Part shown: piece by piece, positions 9,446 through 17,876 of the stretch | Layout: each line of letters starts with the position of its first letter | Numbering within the stretch: position 1 is the first letter of the stretch | From: Natrinema caseinilyticum | GTDB taxonomy: Archaea; Halobacteriota; Halobacteria; Halobacteriales; Natrialbaceae | Assembly: GCF_024227435.1 (NCBI RefSeq) | Contig: NZ_CP100445.1 | Span: 186,001-250,000, forward strand | Length of the DNA: 64,000 nucleotides | Reading direction: 5' to 3' | Translations under genes and position numbers: made by a program | Notes under the pieces: model-generated | Database searches by the model: none | What the model saw: only the letters and a program-made list of their open reading frames with translations | Told to the model about the DNA's origin: nothing

Positions 9446-10549
9446 ATGGAGCGACCGGTACGGACAGCGGTGTGGTCGGCGGGGCTCACAGCCCTGCTCG
9501 TCGCCGTCGTCCTGGGAAGCGCCGCGCTCGGACCGGTCCGTATCGCGCCACTCACGGTCGCCATGGCAATCCTGAACGCAGTCGCCGTCCCGTCGGGCCT
9601 CGAGATCGGAACCGGTACCCTTCCCGTTCTCGGCTGGTCCGTTCCGCTGCCCGGTCTCGAGTACGCGTCCGTTTTCTCGTTCGAGGTACCGGGAACATAT
9701 CAGTTCATCGTCACGCAAATGCGATTACCGCGGATCGCGCTCGCGGCGACGGTCGGGTTCGCGCTCGCCGCCGCCGGGACGGTAATGCAGGGATTCTTTC
9801 GGAATCCGCTCGCCGATCCGTCGATAATCGGGGTTTCGACCGGTGGCGCGACCGGTGCGGTAGCGGCGATCGCGTTCCCCGGGCTGGTGCCGTTCGGCAG
9901 CGTCCACCTCGCCGCGTTCGGCGGTGCGCTTACCGCTGCAGTAGTCGTCTACGCGATCGCGACGGAGGGCGGACGGACACCGGTTGCCACGTTGTTACTC
10001 GCCGGGGTCGCAGTGCAGGCGTTTCTCGGTTCGGTGATCTCGTTTATGCTCATTCACAGCGGTGATGGCATCAACGAGGCCATCGTCTGGCTGATGGGGA
10101 GCTTACGAGACCGCGGCTGGAGCGACGTCGCGTTCGCCCTCCCGGTAACGCTTCTCGGGGTCCTCGTTCTGGGTGCCTACGCTCGCGAACTCAACGTGCT
10201 CTTGCTCGGCGAGGAGGACGCACACCACCTCGGCGTCGACGTCGAACGGACGAAGCTGTTCTTGCTCGCGCTGGCGAGTGTGGTCACCGCCGCCGGAGTC
10301 GCCGTCACCGGCGTTATCGGGTTCGTCGGACTCGTCGTCCCGCACATCATGCGACTGATCGTCGGCCCGGACCACCGCATCCTGTTCCCGACCAGCGCCC
10401 TCGCGGGCGCGTCGTTTCTGGTCGTGACCGACACGCTCGCGCGGTGGCCGGTCGGGCCGACCGAAGTCCCCGTCGGTATCGTCACCGCGGCGCTGGGAGC
10501 GCCGTTTTTCCTGTTCTTGCTCACCCGCCAGGAGGTGCACTCGGTATGA
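9446..10549 (+). CDS. btuC: cobalamin-type ABC transporter permease
   Basis: 367 residues from ATG at 9446 (three codons shorter than the longest frame). It is a FecCD/BtuC-type permease with about nine or ten hydrophobic segments. Family hallmarks include LPRIALAATVGFALAAAGTVMQGFFRNPLADPSIIGVSTG and, near the C-terminus, the cytoplasmic coupling and TM region GVIGFVGLVVPHIMRLIVGPDHR. It forms the membrane channel for corrinoid (or iron-chelate) import. The stop codon overlaps the next gene's ATG (ATGA), so it is translationally coupled to the ATPase. Confidence 0.92.
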   Translation: MERPVRTAVWSAGLTALLVAVVLGSAALGPVRIAPLTVAMAILNAVAVPSGLEIGTGTLPVLGWSVPLPGLEYASVFSFEVPGTYQFIVTQMRLPRIALAATVGFALAAAGTVMQGFFRNPLADPSIIGVSTGGATGAVAAIAFPGLVPFGSVHLAAFGGALTAAVVVYAIATEGGRTPVATLLLAGVAVQAFLGSVISFMLIHSGDGINEAIVWLMGSLRDRGWSDVAFALPVTLLGVLVLGAYARELNVLLLGEEDAHHLGVDVERTKLFLLALASVVTAAGVAVTGVIGFVGLVVPHIMRLIVGPDHRILFPTSALAGASFLVVTDTLARWPVGPTEVPVGIVTAALGAPFFLFLLTRQEVHSV

Positions 10550-11889
10550 GACTGAGACTGCGTCGTCGAGTGAACGAGCCGGTCACCTCCCGCGGGGACC
10601 CCGAGCCGGCGACGATTTCGATCGACGACTGCACGCGGTCGTTCGGCGACCTCCCCGTCCTCGAGAACGTCTCACTGACGGTCGAACCGGGAACGTTCGT
10701 CGGTCTCGTCGGCCCCAACGGCGCGGGGAAGACGACCCTGCTGCGGGCGATCAGCGGGGCGATCGAGCCCGATTCGGGACGGGTGACGATCGATGGTGTT
10801 GACGTCCACGAGGTATCGTCGCAAGCCTCGAGCCGGCTCGTCTCCGTCGTCCCGCAGGACACGTCGCTGTCGTTTTCGTTCCCCGTGCGCGACGTCGTCG
10901 AAATGGGACGACATCCCCACCGCTCGCGATTCTCGCCGCCGACGGACGTGGATCGAGCGGCGGTCGAACGCGCGCTGGAGCGAACCCGGACGGCCGCGTT
11001 CGCCGACCGACCGATCGACGAGATCAGCGGTGGACAGCGCCAGCGGGTGGTCCTCGCGCGCGCGATGGCACAGGAGACCCCCGCGCTGTTGCTCGACGAG
11101 CCGACGGCCAGTCTCGATATCAGCCATCAGGTGGAAACGCTCGAGTTGGTCCGGGAACTGGTCGACGACGGACGAACGGTCGTGGCGGCGATTCACGACC
11201 TGGATCTGGCCGCGCGCTACTGCGATCGGCTCGTGCTGCTCGCGGACGGGTCGATCTGCCGGGACGGTGCGCCGTCGACCGTTTTGACCAGCGAAACGCT
11301 CGCCGACTCCTTCGATGCCAACGCGGTGGTCACGCCGAATCCGGTGACCGGTGGCGAAACGGTGACCGCGCTGGCGGACCCACGGGAGACCGAGGCGCTG
11401 CCGAATCGCGTCCACGTACTGGGGTCGGGTTCCGCTGCGGCCGGCGTCGTTGCCCGCCTCGAGGCGGCGGGTCCCGAGGTGACTCTCGGTCCGGTCTCGA
11501 GCGGCGACGCCGCGGCCGAAACCGCGCGCTCGCTCGAGATCGAGGCGATCGAAACGGAACCGTTCACCCGACTCTCCTCGGAGGACCGGACGGCCGCGGC
11601 GCGTTCCGTTCGCAAAGCGGATGTCACGGTGCTTGCGGACCTCGTCCTCGGTGCCGGCAATCAGACGATTCTCGACGCGCTCGAGGAGACCGACGCGCTG
11701 GTAGTGGTCGAGACGCGGCCGCTTTCCGAACGGAATTTCGCGGGGACGGCGGCCCGGACTCGCTACGGCGCGTGCCGAGAGCGGGCGATCGAATCGTCGC
11801 CCGAGACCGTTCTCACGGCTGTCACGGACGCGTTCGCGGACCGCGACCGGACACAGCCGTCTGCGTCGACCGATCCGTCGTCCGACTGA
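10546..11889 (+). CDS. btuD: cobalamin-type ABC transporter ATP-binding protein with extra C-terminal domain
   Basis: 447 residues. The first 260 or so form a FecE/BtuD ATPase: Walker A GPNGAGKT at 56-63, the Q-loop in VVPQDTSLSF, signature SGGQRQR at about 161, Walker B LLLDEP at about 181 and the switch histidine in AAIHDLDLAARYCD. From about residue 287 to the end is an extra alpha/beta domain (RVHVLGSGSAAAGVVARLEAAG, then KADVTVLADLVLGAGNQ) not present in ordinary transport ATPases; I do not know its function. Overlaps the permease gene by 4 bp. Confidence 0.9.
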   Translation: MRLRLRRRVNEPVTSRGDPEPATISIDDCTRSFGDLPVLENVSLTVEPGTFVGLVGPNGAGKTTLLRAISGAIEPDSGRVTIDGVDVHEVSSQASSRLVSVVPQDTSLSFSFPVRDVVEMGRHPHRSRFSPPTDVDRAAVERALERTRTAAFADRPIDEISGGQRQRVVLARAMAQETPALLLDEPTASLDISHQVETLELVRELVDDGRTVVAAIHDLDLAARYCDRLVLLADGSICRDGAPSTVLTSETLADSFDANAVVTPNPVTGGETVTALADPRETEALPNRVHVLGSGSAAAGVVARLEAAGPEVTLGPVSSGDAAAETARSLEIEAIETEPFTRLSSEDRTAAARSVRKADVTVLADLVLGAGNQTILDALEETDALVVVETRPLSERNFAGTAARTRYGACRERAIESSPETVLTAVTDAFADRDRTQPSASTDPSSD

Positions 11890-11904
11890 CGGGCGACGGT
11901 GGCC

Positions 11905-11960
11905 CAACCAGTGAACTACCCCACCCTACCGCTCGCCTGACGGCTCGCGCTTGAGGGGAG
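11905..11960. repeat. probable right end of an IS1341/IS605-type element
   Basis: Downstream of the TnpB stop, read on the minus strand, lies a GC-rich hairpin-like segment (GCGAGCCGTCAGGCGAGC) followed by GGGTGGGGTAGTTCAC. As I recall, this resembles right ends of haloarchaeal tnpB-only elements; the omega-RNA would be transcribed across this end. The outer boundary is placed near 11912 but cannot be fixed without a related empty site. Confidence 0.45.
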
Positions 11961-12756
11961 GGCTTCCTGTTTCAACGACGTGCTTTGCATCCACAACCGA
12001 GGACACAGGGAGCGCAGTCTCCACAGGCGCTGATTCGGAGCGTCCCGTTCCTAACCGCTTCCTGATACCGCGAGAAAGAATGTTCCACGCCGCGTTCGCG
12101 TCCCTGTCCGCCTCGAACCCACACGACGGGCACGAGTGTTCGCGGACCCACAGCGGCTTGTCCGTCGAAACACCACAGGACGCACACTCTTTTGTCGTCC
12201 CTCTCGGGTTCACCGCGACGAAATGCGTTCCTTCGCGCTCGCACTTGTATTCGAGCATCCGCAGGAACGTCCCCCACGCCGCGCCTGCTCGATTCCGAGA
12301 GTTGCCCGGCAGTTCGACTACCCCCTTCGTGTCGAGGTCTTCGACCGCCACAAAGCCGTACTCTCTCGCGTAGTAGTTCGAGAATTTGTGAAGGAAGTCA
12401 CGACGCTTTCGCTTGAGGTCGGCGTGACGCTCAGCCACGACCTTCCGCTGTTCCTCCCAATTCGCGGACCCGTGCTGTTTCCGCGAGAGGTCACGCTGTG
12501 CGCGTTCCAACCGCTCGCGTTCGTCGGACAGGTCGAGGGATTCGACGGCAATCCCGTCCGTATCGTGGGCGTACGAGAGAATCCCCACGTCGATACCAAC
12601 GCACCGCTCGGGATTCTCGGGCTTCGCAGGCGGGTCGTCAGGGGTTTCGACGCCGAGGATAGCGTACCACTTGCCGGTGAGTTCCTGTTTGACCGTGACG
12701 GTTTTGATTTCGGCGTCGTCGGGGAGGTCACGGCCACGGGTCTGACGTCGACGGCG
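11926..12756 (-). pseudogene. IS605/IS1341-family TnpB, N-terminally truncated
   Basis: The open frame covers about the last 275 residues of TnpB, an RNA-guided nuclease of IS200/IS605 elements (full length usually 400 or more). All three RuvC acidic positions are visible: Asp in RCVGIDVGILSYAHD, Glu in FVAVEDLDTKG and Asp in ADRDANAAWNILSRG. The zinc ribbon CASCG/CPSCG lies between the last two. The N-terminal wedge and recognition part is missing: an in-frame stop at 12757-12759 and unrelated sequence precede it. The relic is wedged between btuD and the promoter of gatE. Its first usable start is 12588. Not expected to be active. Confidence 0.8.
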
Positions 12757-12910
12757 TCAGCCCGGGGGAACGAAACCGACGGCGATGCGGACGAATCTAA
12801 CGGGCGCGATGACGGCGGGACGGATCGGCGGCCGATCATCCTCGCCGGTCGAACCGACGGCGTCCGGCGGTGCGATCGCCCGGCCTGCGTCCCGTGGGCC
12901 GGACTGGACG

Positions 12911-12920
12911 GTTTTTTACC
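12911..12920 (+). promoter_or_regulatory. TATA-like element of gatE
   Basis: A T-rich GTTTTTTACC lies about 25-30 bp before the ATG at 12944, the spacing expected for a leaderless haloarchaeal transcript. It supports the chosen start over the longer in-frame upstream frame, whose translation is not protein-like. Confidence 0.4.
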
Positions 12921-12943
12921 CCTCCGCCACCGAGTCACCGGCA

Positions 12944-14812
12944 ATGACGGAACACGATTACGAGGACCTCGGACTCGTCGCCGGGCTGGAGATCCACCAG
13001 CAACTCGATACGGCGACGAAACTGTTCTGCCAGTGTCCGACGACCCTCCGCGAACCCGAGGAGTCGACGCGTTCGTTTTCGCGATACCTCCATCCCACCC
13101 GAAGCGAACTCGGCGAACTCGACGACGCCGCCGTCGAGGAGAGCATGGTCGAGCGCGAGTTCGAGTACCTCGCCTACGACACGACCTGTCTCGTCGAGGA
13201 GGACGACGAGCCGCCCCACGAACTCGACGCCGAAGCCCTCGAGACCACGCTCGAGGTCGCTCAACTCATGGACATGCGCCCGGTCGATCAGGCCCACGTC
13301 ATGCGCAAGATCGTCGTCGACGGGTCGAACACGTCGGGGTTCCAGCGATCGACTCTGATCGCGACGGATGGCGAGATCGAGACCAGCGACGGCCCGATCG
13401 GAATCGAGGATCTGCTGCTCGAGGAAGAAAGCGCCCAGCGCGTCGAAGAAACCGATGCCGGCGTCCGCTACAGTCTCGACCGGCTGGGAATCCCGCTGGT
13501 CGAGATCGGCACGGGCCCCGACATCTCGACGCCGGAACAAGCCCTCGAAGCGGCCGAACGAATCGGCATGTTGCTTCGGTCCACGGGCAAAGTCAAGCGC
13601 GGTCTCGGGACGATCCGCCAGGACGTCAACGTCTCCATCGCGGAGGGTGCCCGCGTCGAGATCAAGGGCGTCCAGAGCCTCGACGACATCGACGACATCG
13701 TCCGAAACGAGGTCGCTCGGCAGGTCGAACTCGTCGATATCCGGGACGAACTCGAAGACCGCGATGCGTCGGTCGACGAGATCGTGGACGTGTCCGACGT
13801 CTTCTCCGACACTGAGAGCGGGGTCATCGGTGGCGCACTCGGGTCGGGCGGCTCCGTGATGGCGGTTCGCCTCGCCGGCTTCGACGGACTCGTCGGCCGC
13901 GAGATCGCACCCGACCGACGGCTCGGGACCGAGTTCTCGGACCACGCGAAACGCCACGGCGCGGGCGGAATCTTCCACACCGACGAACTGCCGGCGTACG
14001 GAGTGACCGACGACGAGGTGGCCGCGTTGCGAGACGCCGTGGGGGCCACCGAGAACGACGCCGTCGCCATCGTTGCCGCCGAGACCGACGTCGCGAAAAC
14101 GGCGATCGACGCCGTCGCAGCCCGCGCAGGGACCGCGCTCCAGGGCGTTCCGGAGGAAACCCGGGGCGCGAACGACGACGGCACGACTCGCTACCTGCGG
14201 CCGCTTCCAGGTGCGGCGCGAATGTACCCGGAGACGGACGTCCAGCCCGTCGAGCCGGATCCGAGCGAGGTTCGCGAACCGGAGTTGCTGACCGAGAAGG
14301 TCGAGCGCTATCAGGACGAGTACGACCTCGGTGCGGGACTCGCCGAGCAGGTCGCGTACGGCGAGTACATGCCCCTGTTCGAAGACGTCGTCGCCGACGG
14401 TATCGATCCGACGCTGGCTGCGACGACTCTCGAGTCGACGCTCACCGAACTTCGACGGGACGACGTCCCCGTCGAAAGGCTCTCCCGCGACCACCTCGAG
14501 GAGGTCTTCGGGATGGCCGACAGCGGCGACCTCGCGCGAGAGGGTGTGCCGGACCTGCTTCGAGCACTGGCGAACGATCCGACCCGTTCGGCCGAAGCGG
14601 CCGCCGAGGCCGCCGGCCTCGGTTCGGCGGGCGAGGACGAAGTCCGAGACGCCGTCGTCGAGGTCGTCGAACGAAACGAAGCGCAGGTCGAATCGGAGGG
14701 GATGCAGGCCTTTTCCGGGTTGATGGGCGAGTGTATGGGTGCCCTCCGCGGGAAGGCAGACGGCGACCTCGTGAGCGAACTCCTTCGCGAGGAGATTCAG
14801 AAGCGAAGCTGA
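12944..14812 (+). CDS. gatE: glutamyl-tRNA(Gln) amidotransferase subunit E
   Basis: 622 residues. GatE works with GatD (an asparaginase-like glutaminase) to convert mischarged Glu-tRNA(Gln) to Gln-tRNA(Gln) in archaea. The GatB-like catalytic core is seen in LVAGLEIHQQLDTATKLFC at the N-terminus and in STGKVKRGLGTIRQDVNVSI. Unlike GatB, there is an inserted AspRS-like GAD domain (about residues 300-420, containing RLAGFDGLVGREI and HGAGGIFHTDELPAYG), which is diagnostic for GatE. The C-terminal helical YqeY-like tail ends near residue 620. GatD is not in this window. Confidence 0.96.
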   Translation: MTEHDYEDLGLVAGLEIHQQLDTATKLFCQCPTTLREPEESTRSFSRYLHPTRSELGELDDAAVEESMVEREFEYLAYDTTCLVEEDDEPPHELDAEALETTLEVAQLMDMRPVDQAHVMRKIVVDGSNTSGFQRSTLIATDGEIETSDGPIGIEDLLLEEESAQRVEETDAGVRYSLDRLGIPLVEIGTGPDISTPEQALEAAERIGMLLRSTGKVKRGLGTIRQDVNVSIAEGARVEIKGVQSLDDIDDIVRNEVARQVELVDIRDELEDRDASVDEIVDVSDVFSDTESGVIGGALGSGGSVMAVRLAGFDGLVGREIAPDRRLGTEFSDHAKRHGAGGIFHTDELPAYGVTDDEVAALRDAVGATENDAVAIVAAETDVAKTAIDAVAARAGTALQGVPEETRGANDDGTTRYLRPLPGAARMYPETDVQPVEPDPSEVREPELLTEKVERYQDEYDLGAGLAEQVAYGEYMPLFEDVVADGIDPTLAATTLESTLTELRRDDVPVERLSRDHLEEVFGMADSGDLAREGVPDLLRALANDPTRSAEAAAEAAGLGSAGEDEVRDAVVEVVERNEAQVESEGMQAFSGLMGECMGALRGKADGDLVSELLREEIQKRS

Positions 14813-14969
14813 CCGCGTCCGGGTAGCGGATCAGTGCTCCCGACACGGCTCGAGTCAGCGCCGGAGCGTGCCGGCAGCGGCTTCGGACGCTCTGCTGGGG
14901 TGAGAGGGTCCCAATATCTGCGCCGTTGAAAACATTTATTCGTACACGCATTGCCCGATCACGTGACCA

Positions 14970-15632
14970 ATGACTGAGACGCCAACTACCGAAACAGCGG
15001 CGCTTACAGCGGTCTGTCACGTGCGGGCACCGCTGCTGCTCGAGCCGGTCGACGAGCAAATCGAGACGCTCCAGGCCTGTGAGTCCGAAGGCGCGATCGA
15101 CGAGCTACTCATTCGAAGCTGGCCGAAGGAAGTGACGCTCTCTGACGAAAGTCCCTACCAGGAGGTTCTCGACAACTACGAGCGGTTCCGGCAGTGGGCC
15201 GACGAGCGCGGCGTGACGGTTCGCCCGCCGTTTCGCGAGCGGACGACGACGTCACAGGTGACCGACACCACGAGGGAGCGCCTCGTCACGCCGCTGCTGT
15301 GTCTCGAGTTGTACGCCGACGAGGAACTGATCGGCGTGTTCCCTCACTCCACCGAGGCGACTGACGAGACGTACACGACGGACGATGCCATCGCGACGCT
15401 TCGAACCGGCGAGATACCGACGCCGCTCGCCACGGTCGAAGCCGACGGTTCACGGGGGTCGACCACGCCGAATACCTGCCCGGACTGTGGCGGATTGCTG
15501 ATCGACGGTCAGGGGCTGCTCGCCTGCAGCGACTGCGGTTGGGTCGGCACCGTCAGCGCGCCCGGCCGGTACGAGTCCCAGCCGGACGGAGCCGACAGCG
15601 AACGGGAGGCTTCGCGGCCGAAATCCCGATAG
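14970..15632 (+). CDS. haloarchaeal HTH-type protein with C-terminal zinc ribbon
   Basis: 220 residues. The N-terminal 120 residues match a haloarchaeal family often annotated only as HTH-domain protein: VDEQIETLQACESEGAIDEL, then ELLIRSWPKEVTL and YERFRQWADERGV. The C-terminus has a four-cysteine zinc ribbon, CPDCGGLL and CSDCGW, followed by a charged tail. No enzymatic motif is seen; DNA or protein binding is an inference. A TATA-like ACATTTATTCG sits about 35 bp upstream. Single gene, convergent with the TrmJ-like gene. Confidence 0.75.
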   Translation: MTETPTTETAALTAVCHVRAPLLLEPVDEQIETLQACESEGAIDELLIRSWPKEVTLSDESPYQEVLDNYERFRQWADERGVTVRPPFRERTTTSQVTDTTRERLVTPLLCLELYADEELIGVFPHSTEATDETYTTDDAIATLRTGEIPTPLATVEADGSRGSTTPNTCPDCGGLLIDGQGLLACSDCGWVGTVSAPGRYESQPDGADSEREASRPKSR

Positions 15633-15822
15633 ACGGACCCCATCACCGCCTCACCCGTAATCGGAGGAGCGGTTGCCGGGTATCCCCGGCGGTCGCATCG
15701 TCGCGTCCCAGTTGTCGAGTGTGCTTGTTATTCACACTCTTCAATAACCGGTGTCGGTTCACCTCGGTGTCCATCGTCGCTGATTCACCAGTCTTCGCTC
15801 GAGGGACGCGATTCGACGGCAC

Positions 15823-16584
15823 TCACTTCTCTTCGGGACGTTCGGTTGCTCGTCGGAGGAGACCCAGCAAGGTATTCGCCTCGCGTTCGGTCGGATCGGC
15901 CCTGCCGAATACCCGACGCACCATTCGCATCGTCTTCGCCCGTTTTTCGTCGGGATGGTTGATCTCCTCGAGCAGCGCGGCCCACTGGTCGTAGAGCCGG
16001 TCGAGAGTTTGCTCCGGTGCGCGGACACGCTCGAGGTCCGGTAACTGAGTGTCGTCGCCGAGAGCGAGTCTGCGGAGTTCGTAGAGCGTAATGGTGGCTG
16101 CCTGGCCGAGGTTCAGGACGGGGTACTCGGCGTTCGCTGGAATCGAACAGATTTCGTCGATCTGAGCGAGTTCGTCGTTCGTTAGCCCGACGCGTTCGCG
16201 ACCGAAGACCAGCGCGGTGGGCCCCGCAACGGTCGGGAGCCGACCGGCCAGATCCGCCGGCGTCGTGTACGGAAATCGAACGTGACTGTTGTCGTCCTCG
16301 TTCGTCACCGCCGTACACCCGATCGTGTGATAGGAGTCGACCAGGTCGTCGAAGCTAAGCTCCGTCGCGTCGGGAAGGACATCTTCTCGGGCGTGGCCTG
16401 CAAACCCGTAGGCTTCGCCGTCCGGATCGATTTTCGGAGGATCGACGAGCAGGAGGTCCTCGAATCCGAAATTCTTCATCGCGCGGGCGATGGTCCCGAC
16501 GTTACCAGGAGACTGCGCGTCCACGACTGCGACGGCGGGTGGCGTTCGAGCCGTTTCGTCGGACGGGGACGACTCGTCAGTCAT
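15823..16584 (-). CDS. TrmJ-like tRNA/rRNA 2'-O-methyltransferase (SPOUT class)
   Basis: 253 residues. SPOUT/TrmH-family motifs are clear: motif 1 VVDAQSPGNVGTIARAMKNFGF, motif 2 GPTALVFGRERVGLTNDEL and motif 3 PVLNLGQAATITLYEL, which form the trefoil-knot SAM site. The arrangement with a C-terminal helical extension fits the TrmJ group, which methylates position 32 of tRNAs in bacteria and archaea. The exact target is inferred. It is divergent from the long non-coding region carrying the predicted origin. Confidence 0.88.
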   Translation of the reverse strand: MTDESSPSDETARTPPAVAVVDAQSPGNVGTIARAMKNFGFEDLLLVDPPKIDPDGEAYGFAGHAREDVLPDATELSFDDLVDSYHTIGCTAVTNEDDNSHVRFPYTTPADLAGRLPTVAGPTALVFGRERVGLTNDELAQIDEICSIPANAEYPVLNLGQAATITLYELRRLALGDDTQLPDLERVRAPEQTLDRLYDQWAALLEEINHPDEKRAKTMRMVRRVFGRADPTEREANTLLGLLRRATERPEEK

Positions 16585-16956
16585 CGCGGTCGTGGACTCG
16601 ATCCGACGGGCCCGAACGGTGAATGCCCGACTGCGGTTCGGTTTCGGTTACGAGAGCCGTGCTGACCGTTCGATGAGACCCCGTGGTGACAGACGCGCTC
16701 ATGTACTACTCGAAGATATAGACGGAAACGCAAAAAAGAGCGCGTTCGTCCGACGACCACCGCTCGAGCGTTTCGCTCTTCGTTCGTCCGTCTCTCGATC
16801 GTACTCGCACTGCGAGTACCTGCCGCAACTGTGTTCTCACGTCGGTCTCTCACCAGTTGGTATCTTTTCACGAGTTTGTGCTAGACTGGGAATCATACAC
16901 AATATCTCGTTGATGGTTTTCATATACGATACCGGTTCATCATTCACAGGTTGTTG

Positions 16957-16991
16957 TACAGTTCTAGTAACTTTATACAGTTCTAGTAACT
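16957..16991 (+). repeat. 16-bp direct repeat (two copies)
   Basis: TACAGTTCTAGTAACT occurs at 16957-16972 and again at 16976-16991, a 19-bp period. It borders the C-free tract inside the origin region. Confidence 0.85.
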
Positions 16992-17088
16992 AGTGTAAGT
17001 GTAGTTTGGGTGTAGTATGAATATAGTGTGTGTATAGTGTAAGTGTGGTTTGAGTGTAGTGTGTGTATAGTGTGAGTGTAATGTGATA
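16991..17088 (+). repeat. cytosine-free GT/AT-rich tract with a 26-bp imperfect direct repeat
   Basis: No C occurs on the plus strand for 98 bases in a GC-rich genome. The tract is built of TAGTGT and AGTGTAG units. The 26-mer at 16991-17016 recurs at 17035-17060 with two mismatches (44-bp spacing). It is a plausible duplex-unwinding element for the adjacent origin. Confidence 0.8.
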
Positions 17089-17360
17089 CGTAGTGACGTG
17101 AATACGTTGTGACTAGAAATATGACCTGCTGTGGAACTCCGTGTACGGGGTTACCGTGTTCGTTTCCTATCCGTCCAACTGGATCCCGTGAGTCCAGTTA
17201 CTGATTCTACACGAGAAGCGGCGCGTGACGACGAGGGATCACCAGGACACGGCTGTGGTCGTGAGCGTTACTGTCGATTCAGATCGGACGAGTCAGCCCT
17301 CGAACCAGGAATTGATCGACGTCTCGGCACCGATCGACTGGGTCGGAATCAGTGAGACAC

Positions 17361-17386
17361 GGACACACCCCCGTCGCGTTTGTAAC
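17361..17386 (-). repeat. origin recognition box-like repeat, copy 1
   Basis: On the minus strand this reads GTTACAAACGCGACGGGGGT followed by GTGTCC. Its first 24 bases are the exact inverted counterpart of copy 2 at 17509. The G-run next to a conserved arm is typical of haloarchaeal ORBs bound by Orc1/Cdc6. Confidence 0.75.
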
Positions 17387-17508
17387 CGCTCTCACATGCG
17401 GGGGTTCTGTTACGCAACACACCAGTATCGCGGATGAAAAAGACCATCTTCTGTGCCGGAAATCGTCAAAAACCGGTGAATTCGTTCTACCGCTGCCCCG
17501 CTTTCACC

Positions 17509-17536
17509 GTTACAAACGCGACGGGGGTGTGTGTCC
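17509..17536 (+). repeat. origin recognition box-like repeat, copy 2
   Basis: Reads GTTACAAACGCGACGGGGGT followed by GTGTGTCC on the plus strand. It faces away from copy 1, with about 120 bp between them, which is the inverted ORB pair layout known from archaeal origins. Confidence 0.75.
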
Positions 17537-17682
17537 CGTCCACTGAGTACTCCCCAGCACGTCCGATCGGTTCGCGAAACCGATTTCGACGATTGCCGAG
17601 CAAACTGTCCCCGAATCGGAAACGAGCGTCGGCCTCCGGAACCGGGTGCAGGGTCCCTGTTTCTGGACCGGTTCGGTCGGGC

Positions 17683-17710
17683 GTTACATCCGCGATGGGG
17701 GTGTCCGTCC
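17683..17710 (+). repeat. origin recognition box-like repeat, copy 3 (diverged)
   Basis: GTTACATCCGCGATGGGGGT followed by GTCCGTCC, same orientation as copy 2 and conserving the GTTACA start and the G-run. A further fragment, TTACATCCGCGAT, without the G-run lies at 17814-17826 just before the orc1 promoter. Confidence 0.65.
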
Positions 17711-17876
17711 CTGTACGCGCCTTTCTCTGGCCTTAGAAGCGCGAGGGTGCCGGAAAGCGATTCGTACTGCAACGTGGCCGTCGTCGACAACTCGAGTCGC
17801 TCTGACGGCGTATTTACATCCGCGATCGATCTCCACAGCTTTATTTCAATCCGGTTGGAAGGACCTGGATACCGCA

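Larger units (their letters stand above)
16585..17876. other. predicted chromosomal replication origin region
   Basis: A 1.29-kb stretch without a convincing gene, directly upstream of orc1/cdc6. It holds an AT-rich zone with direct repeats (16860-17110), a cytosine-free tract (16991-17088), a pair of long inverted repeats with G-runs resembling haloarchaeal origin recognition boxes, and a third weaker copy closer to the gene. Origins beside orc1/cdc6 genes with inverted ORB elements are established in haloarchaea; origin function here is inferred from sequence layout alone. Confidence 0.75.

Noticed and set aside
12136-13815. 559-residue Arg/Gly-rich plus-strand frame across the TnpB relic and gatE
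   Set aside because: Translation is highly basic and repetitive and overlaps clear genes; an artefact of third-position GC.
12935-14494. 519-residue frame antisense to gatE
   Set aside because: Mirror frame of gatE with no recognisable domain.
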